64,000 nucleotides of DNA from Agreia sp. VKM Ac-1783 (GCF_900177765.1 NZ_FXWI01000002.1:930001-994000); one strand, 5' to 3'. Shown: positions 51,139 through 60,256, counted from the first letter of the stretch. The notes: generated from the sequence alone by a model not told the origin. Numbers and translations: made by a program.

Positions 51139-52073
51139 CGCTTACTTCCTTCCCGGAGGCGCGGATTGGAGATCCCGTCGACGCCGAAGTTGATGAGGGT
51201 GAGGCTCGTGGCGAGCAGGGCGATGCAGAGACCGGGTGCGAACAGCAGTGCCCACTGACCGGTGAGGAGGGCGTTGGAGTTCTGTGCCCAGAAGAGCATC
51301 GTTCCCCAGCTGACCACCGTCGTGTCTCCGAGGCCGAGATACTCGAGTCCGGCTTCGGCCAGAATCGCGGCGGTGGCGGCTCCGAAGAAGTTGCCCACGA
51401 TGAGCGAGGTCATGTTCGGCAGGATCTCGCGGAACACGATGCGGAACGGACGCTCGCCGCTGAAGACAGCAGCGGTGACGAAGTCACGAGAGCGCAGCGA
51501 CTGCGTCTGGCTGCGCAAGACGCGCGCACCCCACGCCCATCCGGTGATCACGACGACCACGATGATCATGCCGATGCCGCCACCCGAGAGGTACGCGGCG
51601 ATCACGATCATCAACGGCAGACCGGGAATCACGAGGAACAGGTTGACGATGAAGTTGATCACATCGGCGCCGAAGCCTCGCACGTATCCCCAGCTGAGTC
51701 CGACGAGAACCGCGATCACCGTCGAGAGCAGGCCGGCGACGAGTCCGACGAAGATGCTGATCTGCGCGCCCCAGATGAGCTGCGACAGAACGTCTTCGCC
51801 CGCCGCTGTCGTGCCGAGCCAGTGTGCGGCCGAGGCATCCGCAGAGCGGTCGAAGCCGTTCTGCCTCGCGCCGTACGGAGCCAGCAGCGGCGCGAAGACC
51901 GCGATCAGGATCATCAGTCCGAGGATGATGATGCCGATGCGGGCCTTGCCGTTCGACCACACGGTGGATGCGACGCGCAGCACGACCTTGAGCGGGCTGG
52001 GCGCGGGTGCGATGGATGCTTCCTCGATGGCGCGCACTGCGCGGGTCGAGGGAGGAATGCTCTGGGTGCTCAT
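51135..52073 (-). CDS. ABC importer permease (DppC type)
   Basis: Inner-membrane permease, 312 aa, six helices after a long N-terminal cytoplasmic tail. The DppC-type features are the HWLGTTAAGEDVLSQLIWGAQIS block in the first periplasmic loop and the EAA motif VLRSQTQSLRSRDFVTAAVFSGERPFRI region. The LEYLGLGDTTVVSWGTML-like end is typical of oligopeptide and oligosaccharide systems. Start and stop each overlap neighbours by 4 nt. Confidence 0.94.
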   Translation of the reverse strand: MSTQSIPPSTRAVRAIEEASIAPAPSPLKVVLRVASTVWSNGKARIGIIILGLMILIAVFAPLLAPYGARQNGFDRSADASAAHWLGTTAAGEDVLSQLIWGAQISIFVGLVAGLLSTVIAVLVGLSWGYVRGFGADVINFIVNLFLVIPGLPLMIVIAAYLSGGGIGMIIVVVVITGWAWGARVLRSQTQSLRSRDFVTAAVFSGERPFRIVFREILPNMTSLIVGNFFGAATAAILAEAGLEYLGLGDTTVVSWGTMLFWAQNSNALLTGQWALLFAPGLCIALLATSLTLINFGVDGISNPRLREGSKR

Positions 52074-53131
52074 CGGCGGGTCCTCGGGTCAAGCACGCCG
52101 TACAAGATGTCGACGAGGAAGTTGGCGATGAGCACGCTCACGGTGATCATCAGGAACAGGGCCTGCATCAACGGGTAGTCCTGGTTGGTGACCGCGTTGA
52201 ACAGCAGGTAGCCGATGCCCGGGTATCCGAACACCCGCTCGACGAGGATCGATCCGCCGACCACGCCGCCGAGCGCGAGCCCGAACGAGGTGAGGTTCGG
52301 GAGGATCGCGTTGCGGGCGGCGTAGCGCAGGGCGACGGTGCGCGGCTTCAGACCGTTGGCCTCGGCGAAGGTCACGTAGTCGTCGCCAATGGTCGAGATC
52401 ATCGTGTTGCGCATGCCGAGAATCCAGCCGCCCAGCGAGGTGATGAGAATCGTCAGCGCCGGAAGAGCGGCGTGATAGATAGCGTCCCCCAGGAATCCGA
52501 TCGTGAACTGCGGCGATGCCGTCGGCCCGTATGCGCCAGAGGTGGGGAACAGCCTGCCGACGTAACCGGCGAAGAACAGCAGCAGCAGCGCCGTCCAGAA
52601 GTACGGAAACGCGCTGGCGAACGATCCCGCCAGGGTGGGCAGCGTGTCGAGCCAGGTGCCCCGCTTCCACGCGGCGAGCACACCGAGCAGGGTGCCGAGC
52701 ACGAACGCGATGATCGTCACGACGCCGACCAGCACGAGCGTGTACGGCAGCGCGGTGCTGACCAGCTCCGAGACGCTCTGCGGATAGAACGTGTACGAGA
52801 CGCCGAAGTCGAGAGTGATGACCTGGTGCAGGTACGCCACATACTGCTCGAGGATGTTGCCGGTCGGCACACCCAATTGGGCCTCGATGGCAGCCTTGGT
52901 CCCCTCGCTCACCGGCCCGTTCTGGGCCAGCTTCGCCAGGGCTGCATCCGCGGGGGAACCGGGCATCAGCCGGGGAAGGATGAAGTTGAGCGTGATGGCC
53001 GCCCACAACGTGAGCAGCAGCAGTCCGGCCTTGCGGGCGACGTAGCCCCACGCCCTTCCTCTGCCTGATCCTGCTATTCGGGGCGCGGCAGAGATGTCTG
53101 CGCTGCCGGGCGCGATCGTGACGCTAGTCAT
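52070..53131 (-). CDS. ABC importer permease (DppB type)
   Basis: Inner-membrane permease, 353 aa. It has an N-terminal helix (KAGLLLLTLWAAITLNFILPRLMPG, DppB-like), a long periplasmic loop, and the EAA motif around MISTIGDDYVTFAEANGLKPRTV. VERVFGYPGIGYLLFNAV is a DppB hallmark. The start overlaps the binding-protein stop by 8 nt. It forms the heterodimeric channel with the DppC-type subunit. Confidence 0.94.
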   Translation of the reverse strand: MTSVTIAPGSADISAAPRIAGSGRGRAWGYVARKAGLLLLTLWAAITLNFILPRLMPGSPADAALAKLAQNGPVSEGTKAAIEAQLGVPTGNILEQYVAYLHQVITLDFGVSYTFYPQSVSELVSTALPYTLVLVGVVTIIAFVLGTLLGVLAAWKRGTWLDTLPTLAGSFASAFPYFWTALLLLFFAGYVGRLFPTSGAYGPTASPQFTIGFLGDAIYHAALPALTILITSLGGWILGMRNTMISTIGDDYVTFAEANGLKPRTVALRYAARNAILPNLTSFGLALGGVVGGSILVERVFGYPGIGYLLFNAVTNQDYPLMQALFLMITVSVLIANFLVDILYGVLDPRTRR

Positions 53132-54776
53132 CGTTGACCTTCTTCAGATGGGTGAGAACGAGCAGGGGGGTGGATTCGTAGGTCTTGGGCGAGGCGTACG
53201 GGTCGGCCTCACTGGGCCAGCCGGTGAACTTCGCATCGCTCATGAGGCCCCACGATCCGCCGTAGTACAGGCTGAGCACGGGCAGATCGTTGTAGACGAC
53301 GTTCTGCAGCTGATACCCGAGCTGCTTCTGCTTCTCGGGATCGATGGTGAGCTTGTACTGGCTCAGCAGCTCGTCGGCTTCGGGGTTGTCGTAGCGCTCG
53401 TAGTTGAACACCGCCTCCTCTCCGACCGGCTTCAGGTAGTCGCTCGAGAGCAGCTGATTGAAGTCACGGAAGATCGAGCCGGTTCCGCCCGTTCCGCCCA
53501 TGGCGAGGTCGTACTCGCCGTTGCGCAGGGCCAGTTGGTAGGCAGCGGGTTGCGGGCTGGACACCTTCACGTCGATGCCGATGGCGCCCCACTGCTTCTG
53601 CACCTCCTGCACACCCTTGAGCCAGTCGTTGTAGCCGTTCGCGGTGGTGATGGTGAAGCTGAGCTGGGTGCCTGAGGCGTCGACGAGCTTGCCGCCCTGC
53701 TGGGTGTAACCGGCCTGGGCGAAGTACTCGAGCGCCTTCTGCTGGTTCTGGGCCACGAGTCCCGAGTCGGGGATCGAGGGGTCGAGCAGGTTCTGCTGAT
53801 ACGGCAGCAGGATGTTGGTCTGACCTGCCACGTCCATATAGCCCTCCGCGGCGGAGTCGCCCACGGCCTTGCGATCGAGCGCGAGCGAGAGTCCCTGTCG
53901 CACGTTCAGGTCGTTGAAGGGCGCCTTGGTCAGATTGGGGAAGAGAGCCACCGTTCCTCCCGGCGGGAACCAGTAGGTGTTCTTGTTGCCCGCGCCGACC
54001 CACGCACCGTCGACGTCGGAGATGAACGAGTACGCCCAGTCGTAGCCCTTGGTGGCCACGTCGAGCTGCGTGTTGGTGGCCGGCAGGATGATGTGCTCGG
54101 CGGCGACCTTGTCTGCCTGCCAATAGGTCGGGTTCTTGTCGATCGTGTACTGCTGCGCGGCGAAGTTGCCGAGGGTGTACGGACCGGTGCCGACCGGGTC
54201 AGGGTTGCGGAACGTCGACGGGTCGGGCACGTCCTTCCAGATGTGCTCGGGCACGATGAGAGTCGTCGCGATGAGCTGCGCGGCCGGAACATCCGGCGCC
54301 TTGAGGTGCACGGTCACCGTCGTATCGCTCGTCTCGACCGTGTCGATGTACGTCCAGATGCCCTGCAGGTCGAAGGTGGGGTACTTCTTGAGCAGATCGA
54401 AGCTGAAGGCCACATCTTTCGGAGTGAACGGCTTGCCGTCGGACCACTTCACTCCGTCGCGAATGGTGAACACCACGGTCGACGGATCGGGCAGCGCGTA
54501 GCCCGTTGCGAGCCACGGGTGCTCTTCGCCCGTCACGTTGTCGAGAACCACGAGCGGCTCGTACATGTACCAGGCCGCCGTGCGCTTGTTGGTCATGTAC
54601 GGGTTGAAATTGCGCTCGAACAGCGGAGAGCCGTTGTCGGCCGCCACCAGCATCGTGTCCTTCGGAATCGAGGGATCGGGTGCGCTCTCGATCTGGATAC
54701 TGCAAGCCGCGAGCCCCGTGGTCAGCATGACCGCTGACACGAGTGCGCCCAGCCGGCGCCTTGTTGGGTGCTTCAT
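53124..54776 (-). CDS. Extracellular solute-binding lipoprotein (SBP family 5)
   Basis: Substrate-capturing lipoprotein of 550 aa. The signal peptide MKHPTRRR plus a hydrophobic stretch ends at the lipobox LAAC with Cys25. SBP_bac_5 features are WYMYEPLVVLDN, FTIRDGVKWSDGKPFTPKDVAFSF in the N-domain, VGTGPYTLGNF and LDRKAVGDSA. Family-5 proteins bind peptides, but several bind cello- or xylo-oligosaccharides, which fits the GH1 enzyme in this operon. The upstream in-frame ATG at 54842 would abolish the signal peptide. Confidence 0.94.
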   Translation of the reverse strand: MKHPTRRRLGALVSAVMLTTGLAACSIQIESAPDPSIPKDTMLVAADNGSPLFERNFNPYMTNKRTAAWYMYEPLVVLDNVTGEEHPWLATGYALPDPSTVVFTIRDGVKWSDGKPFTPKDVAFSFDLLKKYPTFDLQGIWTYIDTVETSDTTVTVHLKAPDVPAAQLIATTLIVPEHIWKDVPDPSTFRNPDPVGTGPYTLGNFAAQQYTIDKNPTYWQADKVAAEHIILPATNTQLDVATKGYDWAYSFISDVDGAWVGAGNKNTYWFPPGGTVALFPNLTKAPFNDLNVRQGLSLALDRKAVGDSAAEGYMDVAGQTNILLPYQQNLLDPSIPDSGLVAQNQQKALEYFAQAGYTQQGGKLVDASGTQLSFTITTANGYNDWLKGVQEVQKQWGAIGIDVKVSSPQPAAYQLALRNGEYDLAMGGTGGTGSIFRDFNQLLSSDYLKPVGEEAVFNYERYDNPEADELLSQYKLTIDPEKQKQLGYQLQNVVYNDLPVLSLYYGGSWGLMSDAKFTGWPSEADPYASPKTYESTPLLVLTHLKKVNDD

Positions 54777-54840
54777 TGAAACCGCTTTTCTCAGGTCGAC
54801 GATGAACTGACGTGTTTGGTCGTGACGTGCACGTTCCCAC

Positions 54841-54871
54841 AACTGTATGCGCTTACAGTTTGCAAGCGCAA
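54841..54871 (-). promoter_or_regulatory. Promoter and LacI-type operator of the oligosaccharide operon
   Basis: AACTGTATGCGCTTACAGTT (54841-54860) is a 20-bp palindrome broken at only two positions around a central GCGC, a LacI-family operator. On the minus strand TTGCGC (-35, 54866-54871), an 18-bp spacer and TACAGT (-10, 54842-54847) form a good promoter whose -10 lies inside the operator. An adjacent TTGCAAGCGCAA may be a second half-site. This is the main content of the 143-bp gap between lacI and the binding-protein gene. Confidence 0.75.
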
Positions 54872-54919
54872 GCCCGCGACGTGCAGCTTCGCGAACCTTC
54901 GGCGAACCCGAAGCGAACC

Positions 54920-55984
54920 CTACGGACAGCTCTCTCGCAGCACGACCTGCACTGGAAGCACGAGCGAGCGAGCGTCCATCGAGGGGTCATCGAGACGAGC
55001 GGTGAGCGCCTGAATGGCGGCACGGCCGAGCTCCACCATCGGCTGGTGCACGGTGGTGAGGCGCGGCGACGAGTGCCTCCCCGCCGTGATCCCGTCGAAT
55101 CCGGTGACCATCACGTCGTCCGGAACGCCGATAGACCGGCGCCCCATCGCATCCAGGACGCCCAGCGCCGTCTGGTCGTTCGAGCAGACGATCGCGTCGG
55201 GAAGCGGGTCGATGCCCAACGCGATCTCGCGCCCCCTGGCCCTGCTGAAGTCGCCGCGGATGAGTTCGACGGTCACGCCGGCTACCCCGTCGACGGCCGC
55301 TCTGAATCCCTGAAGTCGCTCGGCATCGTCGGGCGAGTCCTCGGGGCCGGCGATGTACAGCAGGCGCCTGGCCCCCGCGCCCAGAACGTGCTCGGTCATC
55401 GCGCGCATCCCTGGAGCGTTGTTGACACTCACGTGATCGAACTCGTCCGTTCCGCGCGTCGCCGCGAGGACGACAACGGGGATGCGCCGGGCCACATGCG
55501 TGAGCAGCTCGTCGGGCACGGTGCGCGCGAGCACGGCCAGACCGTCGACCCGCCCGGCGATGTCGTTGACGATCGCCTCGCGCGACGCCCCACGACCGGC
55601 AGCCACCATCAGCGCGAATCCTCGTCGCCAGGCCTCGATCTCTGCTCCGCGCAGCACCTCGTCGAAGTAGAAGTTGTTCGTCTCGGGTTCTGTCGTCGGG
55701 TCGTCACGCACGGTCGTGACCCCACCGGATGCCGCGACAAGCTGGCCCTCGGATCCCGCCACGTCGTCGTGGCCGGGAAAAAACAGCCCGATCACGTTCG
55801 TTCGCCGGGCCGCGAGCCCGCGCGCATTCGCGCTGGGAACGTAGCCGAGGTGACGCACGGCCTCGAGCACACGCTCTCTGGTCTGCTCCTTGACCGAATC
55901 GGGGCTGCGTAGAACCCGCGACACGCTGGCGATCGATACGCCCGCGCGCTCGGCCACGTCATAGACGGTAGGCGCTTTGGCCAT
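54920..55984 (-). CDS. LacI-family transcriptional regulator of the oligosaccharide operon
   Basis: Repressor of 354 aa. The HTH is TVYDVAERAGVSIASVSRVLRSP (residues 5-27), with the hinge ARGLAARRTNVIGLFFPG. The ligand domain follows with VDGLAVLARTV, VSVNNAPGMRAMTEHVL and IVCSNDQTALGVLDAMG. An AGGGAGG ribosome-binding site lies 9 nt before the ATG at 55984; the longer upstream frame is rejected. It lies upstream of, and in the same direction as, the importer operon and most likely binds the operator at 54841-54860, released by an imported sugar. Confidence 0.94.
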   Translation of the reverse strand: MAKAPTVYDVAERAGVSIASVSRVLRSPDSVKEQTRERVLEAVRHLGYVPSANARGLAARRTNVIGLFFPGHDDVAGSEGQLVAASGGVTTVRDDPTTEPETNNFYFDEVLRGAEIEAWRRGFALMVAAGRGASREAIVNDIAGRVDGLAVLARTVPDELLTHVARRIPVVVLAATRGTDEFDHVSVNNAPGMRAMTEHVLGAGARRLLYIAGPEDSPDDAERLQGFRAAVDGVAGVTVELIRGDFSRARGREIALGIDPLPDAIVCSNDQTALGVLDAMGRRSIGVPDDVMVTGFDGITAGRHSSPRLTTVHQPMVELGRAAIQALTARLDDPSMDARSLVLPVQVVLRESCP

Positions 55985-56045
55985 TCTCGCTTCCCTCCCT
56001 CGTCGCCCTCTAGTCTGCACGACGGGCGCGCAGACGACCGTCGTC

Positions 56046-56051
56046 GATAAT
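56046..56051 (+). promoter_or_regulatory. Likely leaderless -10 box of the aldo/keto reductase gene
   Basis: GATAAT, 5 of 6 matches to TATAAT, ends 6 nt before ATG 56058. Confidence 0.4.
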
Positions 56052-56057
56052 GGTCGA

Positions 56058-56882
56058 ATGCCCACTTCTCCCCTTGTGACCCTGTCCGACGGCCGCGCCA
56101 TCCCTCAGCTCGGGTTGGGCGTGTACAAGGTGTCAGACGCCGAGGCGACGGATGCCGTGGCTCACGCCCTCGAGGCCGGTTACCGACACATCGACACGGC
56201 CGCGTTCTACGAGAACGAGGTCGGCGTCGGGCAGGCGGTGCGAGCCGGTGACGTTCCGAGGCACGAGGTCTTCGTCACGTCGAAGGTGTGGCAGAACGAC
56301 CACGGATACGACGAGACCCGTCGTGCGTTCGACACGAGCCTCGAGAAACTCGGCTTCGACTACCTCGATCTCTATCTGATCCACTGGCCCGCACCGCGGC
56401 AGAACCGCTACGTCGAGACCTGGCGGGCGCTCGAGAGTCTGAAGGCCGACGGAGTCGTGCGCTCGATCGGCGTATCGAACTTCCACCCGCACCACCTCGA
56501 GAGGCTCGCCCGGGAGGGCGGAGAGACGCCCGTGATCAACCAGGTAGAGCTGCATCCGTGGCTTCAGCAGGCAGGCGTGCGCGAGTACGACGCCGCGCAC
56601 TCGATCGCGACCGAGGCGTGGTCGCCGTTGGCCCGGGGGCGCATCCTCGACGACCCCACGCTGGCCGCGCTGGCCGCGAAGCACGACCGCTCAGCGGCGC
56701 AGATCGTGCTGCGCTGGCAGCTCGACCTCGGCAACATCGTCATTCCGAAATCGATCACGCCCGAACGAATCCGCGAGAACATCGACGTCTTCGATTTCGC
56801 GCTCGACGATGACGACCGCGCTCGCATCGCTGCGCTCGACAGCGGGCAGCGCACCGGAAAAGACCCCGACGACCTCGGCTGA
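56058..56882 (+). CDS. Aldo/keto reductase (2,5-diketogluconate reductase type)
   Basis: NADPH-dependent carbonyl reductase of 274 aa, AKR5-like TIM barrel. Catalytic Asp/Tyr lie in [14 protein letters not shown], Lys in TSKVWQND, His in LIHWPAPR, with GVSNFHPHHLE and the cofactor site IPKSITPERIREN. It is paralogous to the operon member at 22313 but stands alone, divergent from the lacI gene. The start is fixed by GATAAT 6 nt upstream and by the standard N-terminus. The physiological substrate is unknown. Confidence 0.94.
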   Translation: MPTSPLVTLSDGRAIPQLGLGVYKVSDAEATDAVAHALEAGYRHIDTAAFYENEVGVGQAVRAGDVPRHEVFVTSKVWQNDHGYDETRRAFDTSLEKLGFDYLDLYLIHWPAPRQNRYVETWRALESLKADGVVRSIGVSNFHPHHLERLAREGGETPVINQVELHPWLQQAGVREYDAAHSIATEAWSPLARGRILDDPTLAALAAKHDRSAAQIVLRWQLDLGNIVIPKSITPERIRENIDVFDFALDDDDRARIAALDSGQRTGKDPDDLG

Positions 56883-56890
56883 CGCTCGGA

Positions 56891-58201
56891 TCAGGTCAGG
56901 TCGTCGACGTGCAGATGGGTGCAGGTGTCGGCGAAGTCGTGGAAGTTCGCGAAATCGGGCTCATCTCCGGAATTGATGCGGCACTGGCGCTGACCGAGGC
57001 CTGAGCCGGAGGGCATCACCTGGTCGAGCACCGCGATCAGGCGCAGCGAATTGTCGTCTGCTCCCGAGAGGCCCTGACCGGCGAGCGCGTTGAAGTCCAC
57101 AGCGTGGCCTCCCCCGCCCACGTAGTGCGCCGAATAGATGCCGGCGCCCTCGATCTGGCCGGTGCACTTGCGGTTGATGTCGCTCACACCGGCTGAGCCG
57201 AAGGTACGCACGGCCACGACGATCGCCGCGAGGATCTGCGTGTCGATGCCGCAGTTCTGCACGGAATCGCCGGCTGCGATCCACTCGATCTCCTGGAGGT
57301 GGTCGGGCTGGGCGCCCGTCAGACGACCGGCTTGGATGTCTCCGACCAGTTCCAGCGCGAGCGTGCGTGCGTCGTCCGAGATGGGCGCTCCCGGCGCGGA
57401 ACCGGCCTGCGCGGCTGCTGCCGCTGCCGCGGCTGCCGCGGCCTCCGCGGCCGCGATGCCTGCCTGGTAGTCGGCCTCCGTGGTCGCGACGTTCTGGGTG
57501 AGCGAGGCGAGTTGCGCTTGCAGCTCGGACTCGTGGGCCGACTGCGCGTTCACCGCACTGACCGCGGCCTTCTGGGCAGCGAGGGCGTCGGCGAGCGACG
57601 TCGACGCCGTATTCGCCAGCGCCGTCAATGCGTCCTTCGCGACCTGGGCCTGGTCACTCATCGCGGCAGCGTCGTTGCTCTGCGTCTTCGCAGTGGCATA
57701 GACACCGGAGACGGTCTCGCTGAGCTTGCTCAACGACCCCAGCTTGCCCAGCAGGTCGTCGCTCTCACCCGAGGAGCTGGTCAGCAGCATCGACGAGACG
57801 TCTTCGCCACCGCCGAGCCGGGCGAATTGCGCCGCGAGCTGCGCGGCCTGCTTCTTCGACGCATCCGCCGACGCCTGTAGACCGGCTGCGCGATCGGCCA
57901 GCGAATCGGCCGTCTTCTGACCGTCTTCGAGAGCCTTCTGAGCCTTCTCGTTGAGCGTCCATTTCTCGTTGGCCTGCTGCTCGGCCGCGGACGCCTCGTC
58001 TTTCAGCTGCGCGAGCAGCTGGGTGATCTGATCGACCTCCGCCTGCTTCGCCGATTCGCTGGCCTTCGCAGCCTGCACGTCGTCCCACGAAGGGTAGTCG
58101 TCGGCCCGTGCGGCTGCGCCGCCCGACAGTGTGGTCGCGCCGACAATCGCGGCGACGACCAGGGCCGTGATCGTGTTGTTCGTACGACGTGCTCTACTCA
58201 C
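56891..58201 (-). CDS. Secreted coiled-coil protein with M15-like C-terminal domain
   Basis: Exported 436-aa protein. A basic N-terminus and hydrophobic helix (ITALVVAAIVGATTLSGGAAARA) form a signal peptide cleaved near residue 33. Residues 40-290 are Ala/Gln/Lys/Glu-rich heptads predicted as coiled coil, including an alanine run around 57410-57470. The C-terminal 140 residues resemble a D,D-carboxypeptidase-like M15 domain: SAHYVGGGGHAVDF with His and Asp, and THLHVD near the end, carry possible zinc ligands. The start is GTG 58201. A role in cell-wall remodelling is likely but unproven. Confidence 0.75.
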   Translation of the reverse strand: MSRARRTNNTITALVVAAIVGATTLSGGAAARADDYPSWDDVQAAKASESAKQAEVDQITQLLAQLKDEASAAEQQANEKWTLNEKAQKALEDGQKTADSLADRAAGLQASADASKKQAAQLAAQFARLGGGEDVSSMLLTSSSGESDDLLGKLGSLSKLSETVSGVYATAKTQSNDAAAMSDQAQVAKDALTALANTASTSLADALAAQKAAVSAVNAQSAHESELQAQLASLTQNVATTEADYQAGIAAAEAAAAAAAAAAAQAGSAPGAPISDDARTLALELVGDIQAGRLTGAQPDHLQEIEWIAAGDSVQNCGIDTQILAAIVVAVRTFGSAGVSDINRKCTGQIEGAGIYSAHYVGGGGHAVDFNALAGQGLSGADDNSLRLIAVLDQVMPSGSGLGQRQCRINSGDEPDFANFHDFADTCTHLHVDDLT

Positions 58202-58299
58202 CGATGTCCTCGTTCTGTTGGGCCGCCTACGAAAGTAGCCCCGAGGTCGCGAGCATCGACGCAGCAACACGCCACCGGCGCGTCACCCACGGCAACTTG

Positions 58300-59283
58300 T
58301 CACCAGCGCCCGTGCACGGCCTCGCGGAAGTATCGGTCGTAGATGTCGTTCACGCCGTCTTCGAAGGCCTCGCCGAGGAAGCCGACCGACCCGGCCGCGG
58401 CGTTCGCTCGTGCCTGGGCCACGCTGCGGGCGCCCGGGATGACCGAGCTGACCCCGGGCCGCGAGGCGACCCATGCCAACGCGGCGGCGGCGGGGGTCGT
58501 TCCATCGGGAACGAGCGCGGCGAACTCGCGAGCAGCTGCCACACCGGCCTCGAAATCGACGCCGGAGAAGGTCTCGCCCACGTCGAAGGCGCTGCCATCG
58601 CGGTTGTAGTTGCGGTGGTCGTCTGCCGCGAACACGGTGTCGGCCGAGTACCGGCCGCTGAGCAGACCGGATGCCAGCGGAACCCGCGCGATGATGCCCA
58701 CGCCGGCCTCGATGGCCGCGGGAAGCACGGCGTCGAGCGGCTTCAGGCGGAACGCGTTGAGGATGATCTGCACTGTCGCGGTGCCCGGCCGAGCGATGGC
58801 CGCGAGCGCTTCGTCGCACGTCTCGACGCTGACCCCGTAGTTGGCGATGACCCCGTCGTCGATGAGGGTGTCGAGCGCGTCGTACACGGCGTCCGAGCTG
58901 AACACCGCAGTCGGCGGGCAGTGCAGCTGCACCAGGTCGAGCGTCTGCACGTTCAGGTTGCGCCTCGATCGGTCGGTCCACTCCCGGAACTTCTCGAGCG
59001 TGAAGTTCGCGGGGTCCTGCGCCTCCCGCCGACCCATCTTCGTGGCGACCGTGACCTCGCTGTCGGGATGCGCCTCGAGGTACTCGCCGATCAGCTGTTC
59101 GCTTCGTCCGTCTCCGTAGACATCAGCGGTATCGAAGAAGGTGACGCCCGACTCCACTGCAGCGTCGAGAACCGCGTGGGCCTCGGCGGCGCTCACGTCA
59201 CCCCAATCCGCTCCGAGCTGCCAGGTGCCGAGTCCGATGCTCGATACGGTTCGTCCAGTGCGTCCGAGGGTGCGGTATTCCAT
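58300..59283 (-). CDS. Aldo/keto reductase (YccK/Tas-like)
   Basis: NADPH-dependent reductase of 327 aa, a different AKR subfamily from the enzyme at 56058. It begins MEYRTLGRTGRTVSSIGLGTWQLG; catalytic Asp/Tyr are in FFDTADVYGDGRSE and Lys in ATKMGRR. The usual LLHWP is LVQLHCPP, then SVIPGARSVAQARAN gives the cofactor site. TAGGCT ends 6 nt before the ATG, so the mRNA is probably leaderless. Monocistronic; the substrate is unknown. Confidence 0.94.
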   Translation of the reverse strand: MEYRTLGRTGRTVSSIGLGTWQLGADWGDVSAAEAHAVLDAAVESGVTFFDTADVYGDGRSEQLIGEYLEAHPDSEVTVATKMGRREAQDPANFTLEKFREWTDRSRRNLNVQTLDLVQLHCPPTAVFSSDAVYDALDTLIDDGVIANYGVSVETCDEALAAIARPGTATVQIILNAFRLKPLDAVLPAAIEAGVGIIARVPLASGLLSGRYSADTVFAADDHRNYNRDGSAFDVGETFSGVDFEAGVAAAREFAALVPDGTTPAAAALAWVASRPGVSSVIPGARSVAQARANAAAGSVGFLGEAFEDGVNDIYDRYFREAVHGRW

Positions 59284-59289
59284 GCCTCG

Positions 59290-59295
59290 AGCCTA
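59290..59295 (-). promoter_or_regulatory. Likely leaderless -10 box of the second AKR gene
   Basis: TAGGCT on the minus strand, 6 nt before ATG 59283. Confidence 0.4.
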
Positions 59296-59385
59296 GGCGC
59301 TCGGCCTGAGGTGAGAACCGTAACGACGCGATAACGAGACAGTAACCATCGCATCTCGCTCACTCTGCTCGCAGCCAACCGTCCC

Positions 59386-59391
59386 TAGCGT
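59386..59391 (+). promoter_or_regulatory. Likely leaderless -10 box of the DUF4349 gene
   Basis: TAGCGT, 7 nt before ATG 59399, which supports this start over the overlapping GTG at 59390. Confidence 0.4.
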
Positions 59392-59398
59392 GAGCGTC

Positions 59399-60256
59399 AT
59401 GAAGAGATACGCGCTCACCGTCGTCGCGACCGCCGCCGCCGTCCTGCTGCTCGCGGGGTGCTCGAGTTCGTCGGGAGCGTCGTCTCCCTCAGAGGGAGGA
59501 CGGCCAGCGCCGATAGCTCCGCAACAGGAGAAGTCGGCGCCGGGCGGGGCCGAAGACAGCGCTGTATCGGCAGACGCGCAGGTCGTGACCACAGGCTGGG
59601 TCTCTCTCAGCGTGGACGACCCGAGCGCGGCGAGCGCATCGGCAGTGGCCGTCGTCGAGAAGCACGGCGGGCACGTCGACAATCGATCAGAGTGGGCTGG
59701 AACGGATTCCGAGTCCGCCAGCGCCGAACTCACGATCCGCGTTCCCGAAGACAAGATCACGGCGGCCCTCGACGATCTGAAGAAACTCGGCACCGTCGAT
59801 TCCGCGTCGATCTCGTCGACAGACGTCACGGCCCAGACCACCGATCTGGATGCCCGCATCACGGCCATGCAGGGATCGGTCGACCGCCTGCTCGACCTGA
59901 TGGCCGCAGCAACCGACATCGATGACCTGATCACGCTCGAGTCCGCGATCTCCACCCGTCAGGCCGACTTGGATTCCCTGAAGTCGCAACGCGACCTGCT
60001 GGGCGACCAGGTCGCCTACTCGACGATCGATCTGCAGTTGCACACTGCCGGGTCGATTCGTCCGGGTGCGCCGAAGGACTTCTGGGGCGGACTCGTCGTC
60101 GGCTGGAACTCGCTCGTCGCCGCCCTCAACGGCTCGCTCGTGGCACTCGGGGTCGCCCTGCCCTGGCTGCTCGTGCTGGCGGTGCTTGCGGTGATCACGC
60201 TCGTGATCGTTCGCACGGCCACCCGACGCAAGGCGCCCACCCCTCCGGCCTCCTGA
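59399..60256 (+). CDS. DUF4349 lipoprotein
   Basis: A 285-aa envelope protein. The lipobox LLLAGC places Cys21 as the lipidated residue, followed by a Ser/Gly linker. The DUF4349 core (residues 60-215) contains alternating strands and a two-helix coiled coil (LDARITAMQGSVDRLLDLM and LESAISTRQADLDSLKSQRDLL as landmarks). A C-terminal membrane helix (LPWLLVLAVLAVITLVIV) ends in a basic RTATRRK tail. DUF4349 proteins are of unknown function, found in many actinobacteria and firmicutes. Confidence 0.88.
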   Translation: MKRYALTVVATAAAVLLLAGCSSSSGASSPSEGGRPAPIAPQQEKSAPGGAEDSAVSADAQVVTTGWVSLSVDDPSAASASAVAVVEKHGGHVDNRSEWAGTDSESASAELTIRVPEDKITAALDDLKKLGTVDSASISSTDVTAQTTDLDARITAMQGSVDRLLDLMAAATDIDDLITLESAISTRQADLDSLKSQRDLLGDQVAYSTIDLQLHTAGSIRPGAPKDFWGGLVVGWNSLVAALNGSLVALGVALPWLLVLAVLAVITLVIVRTATRRKAPTPPAS

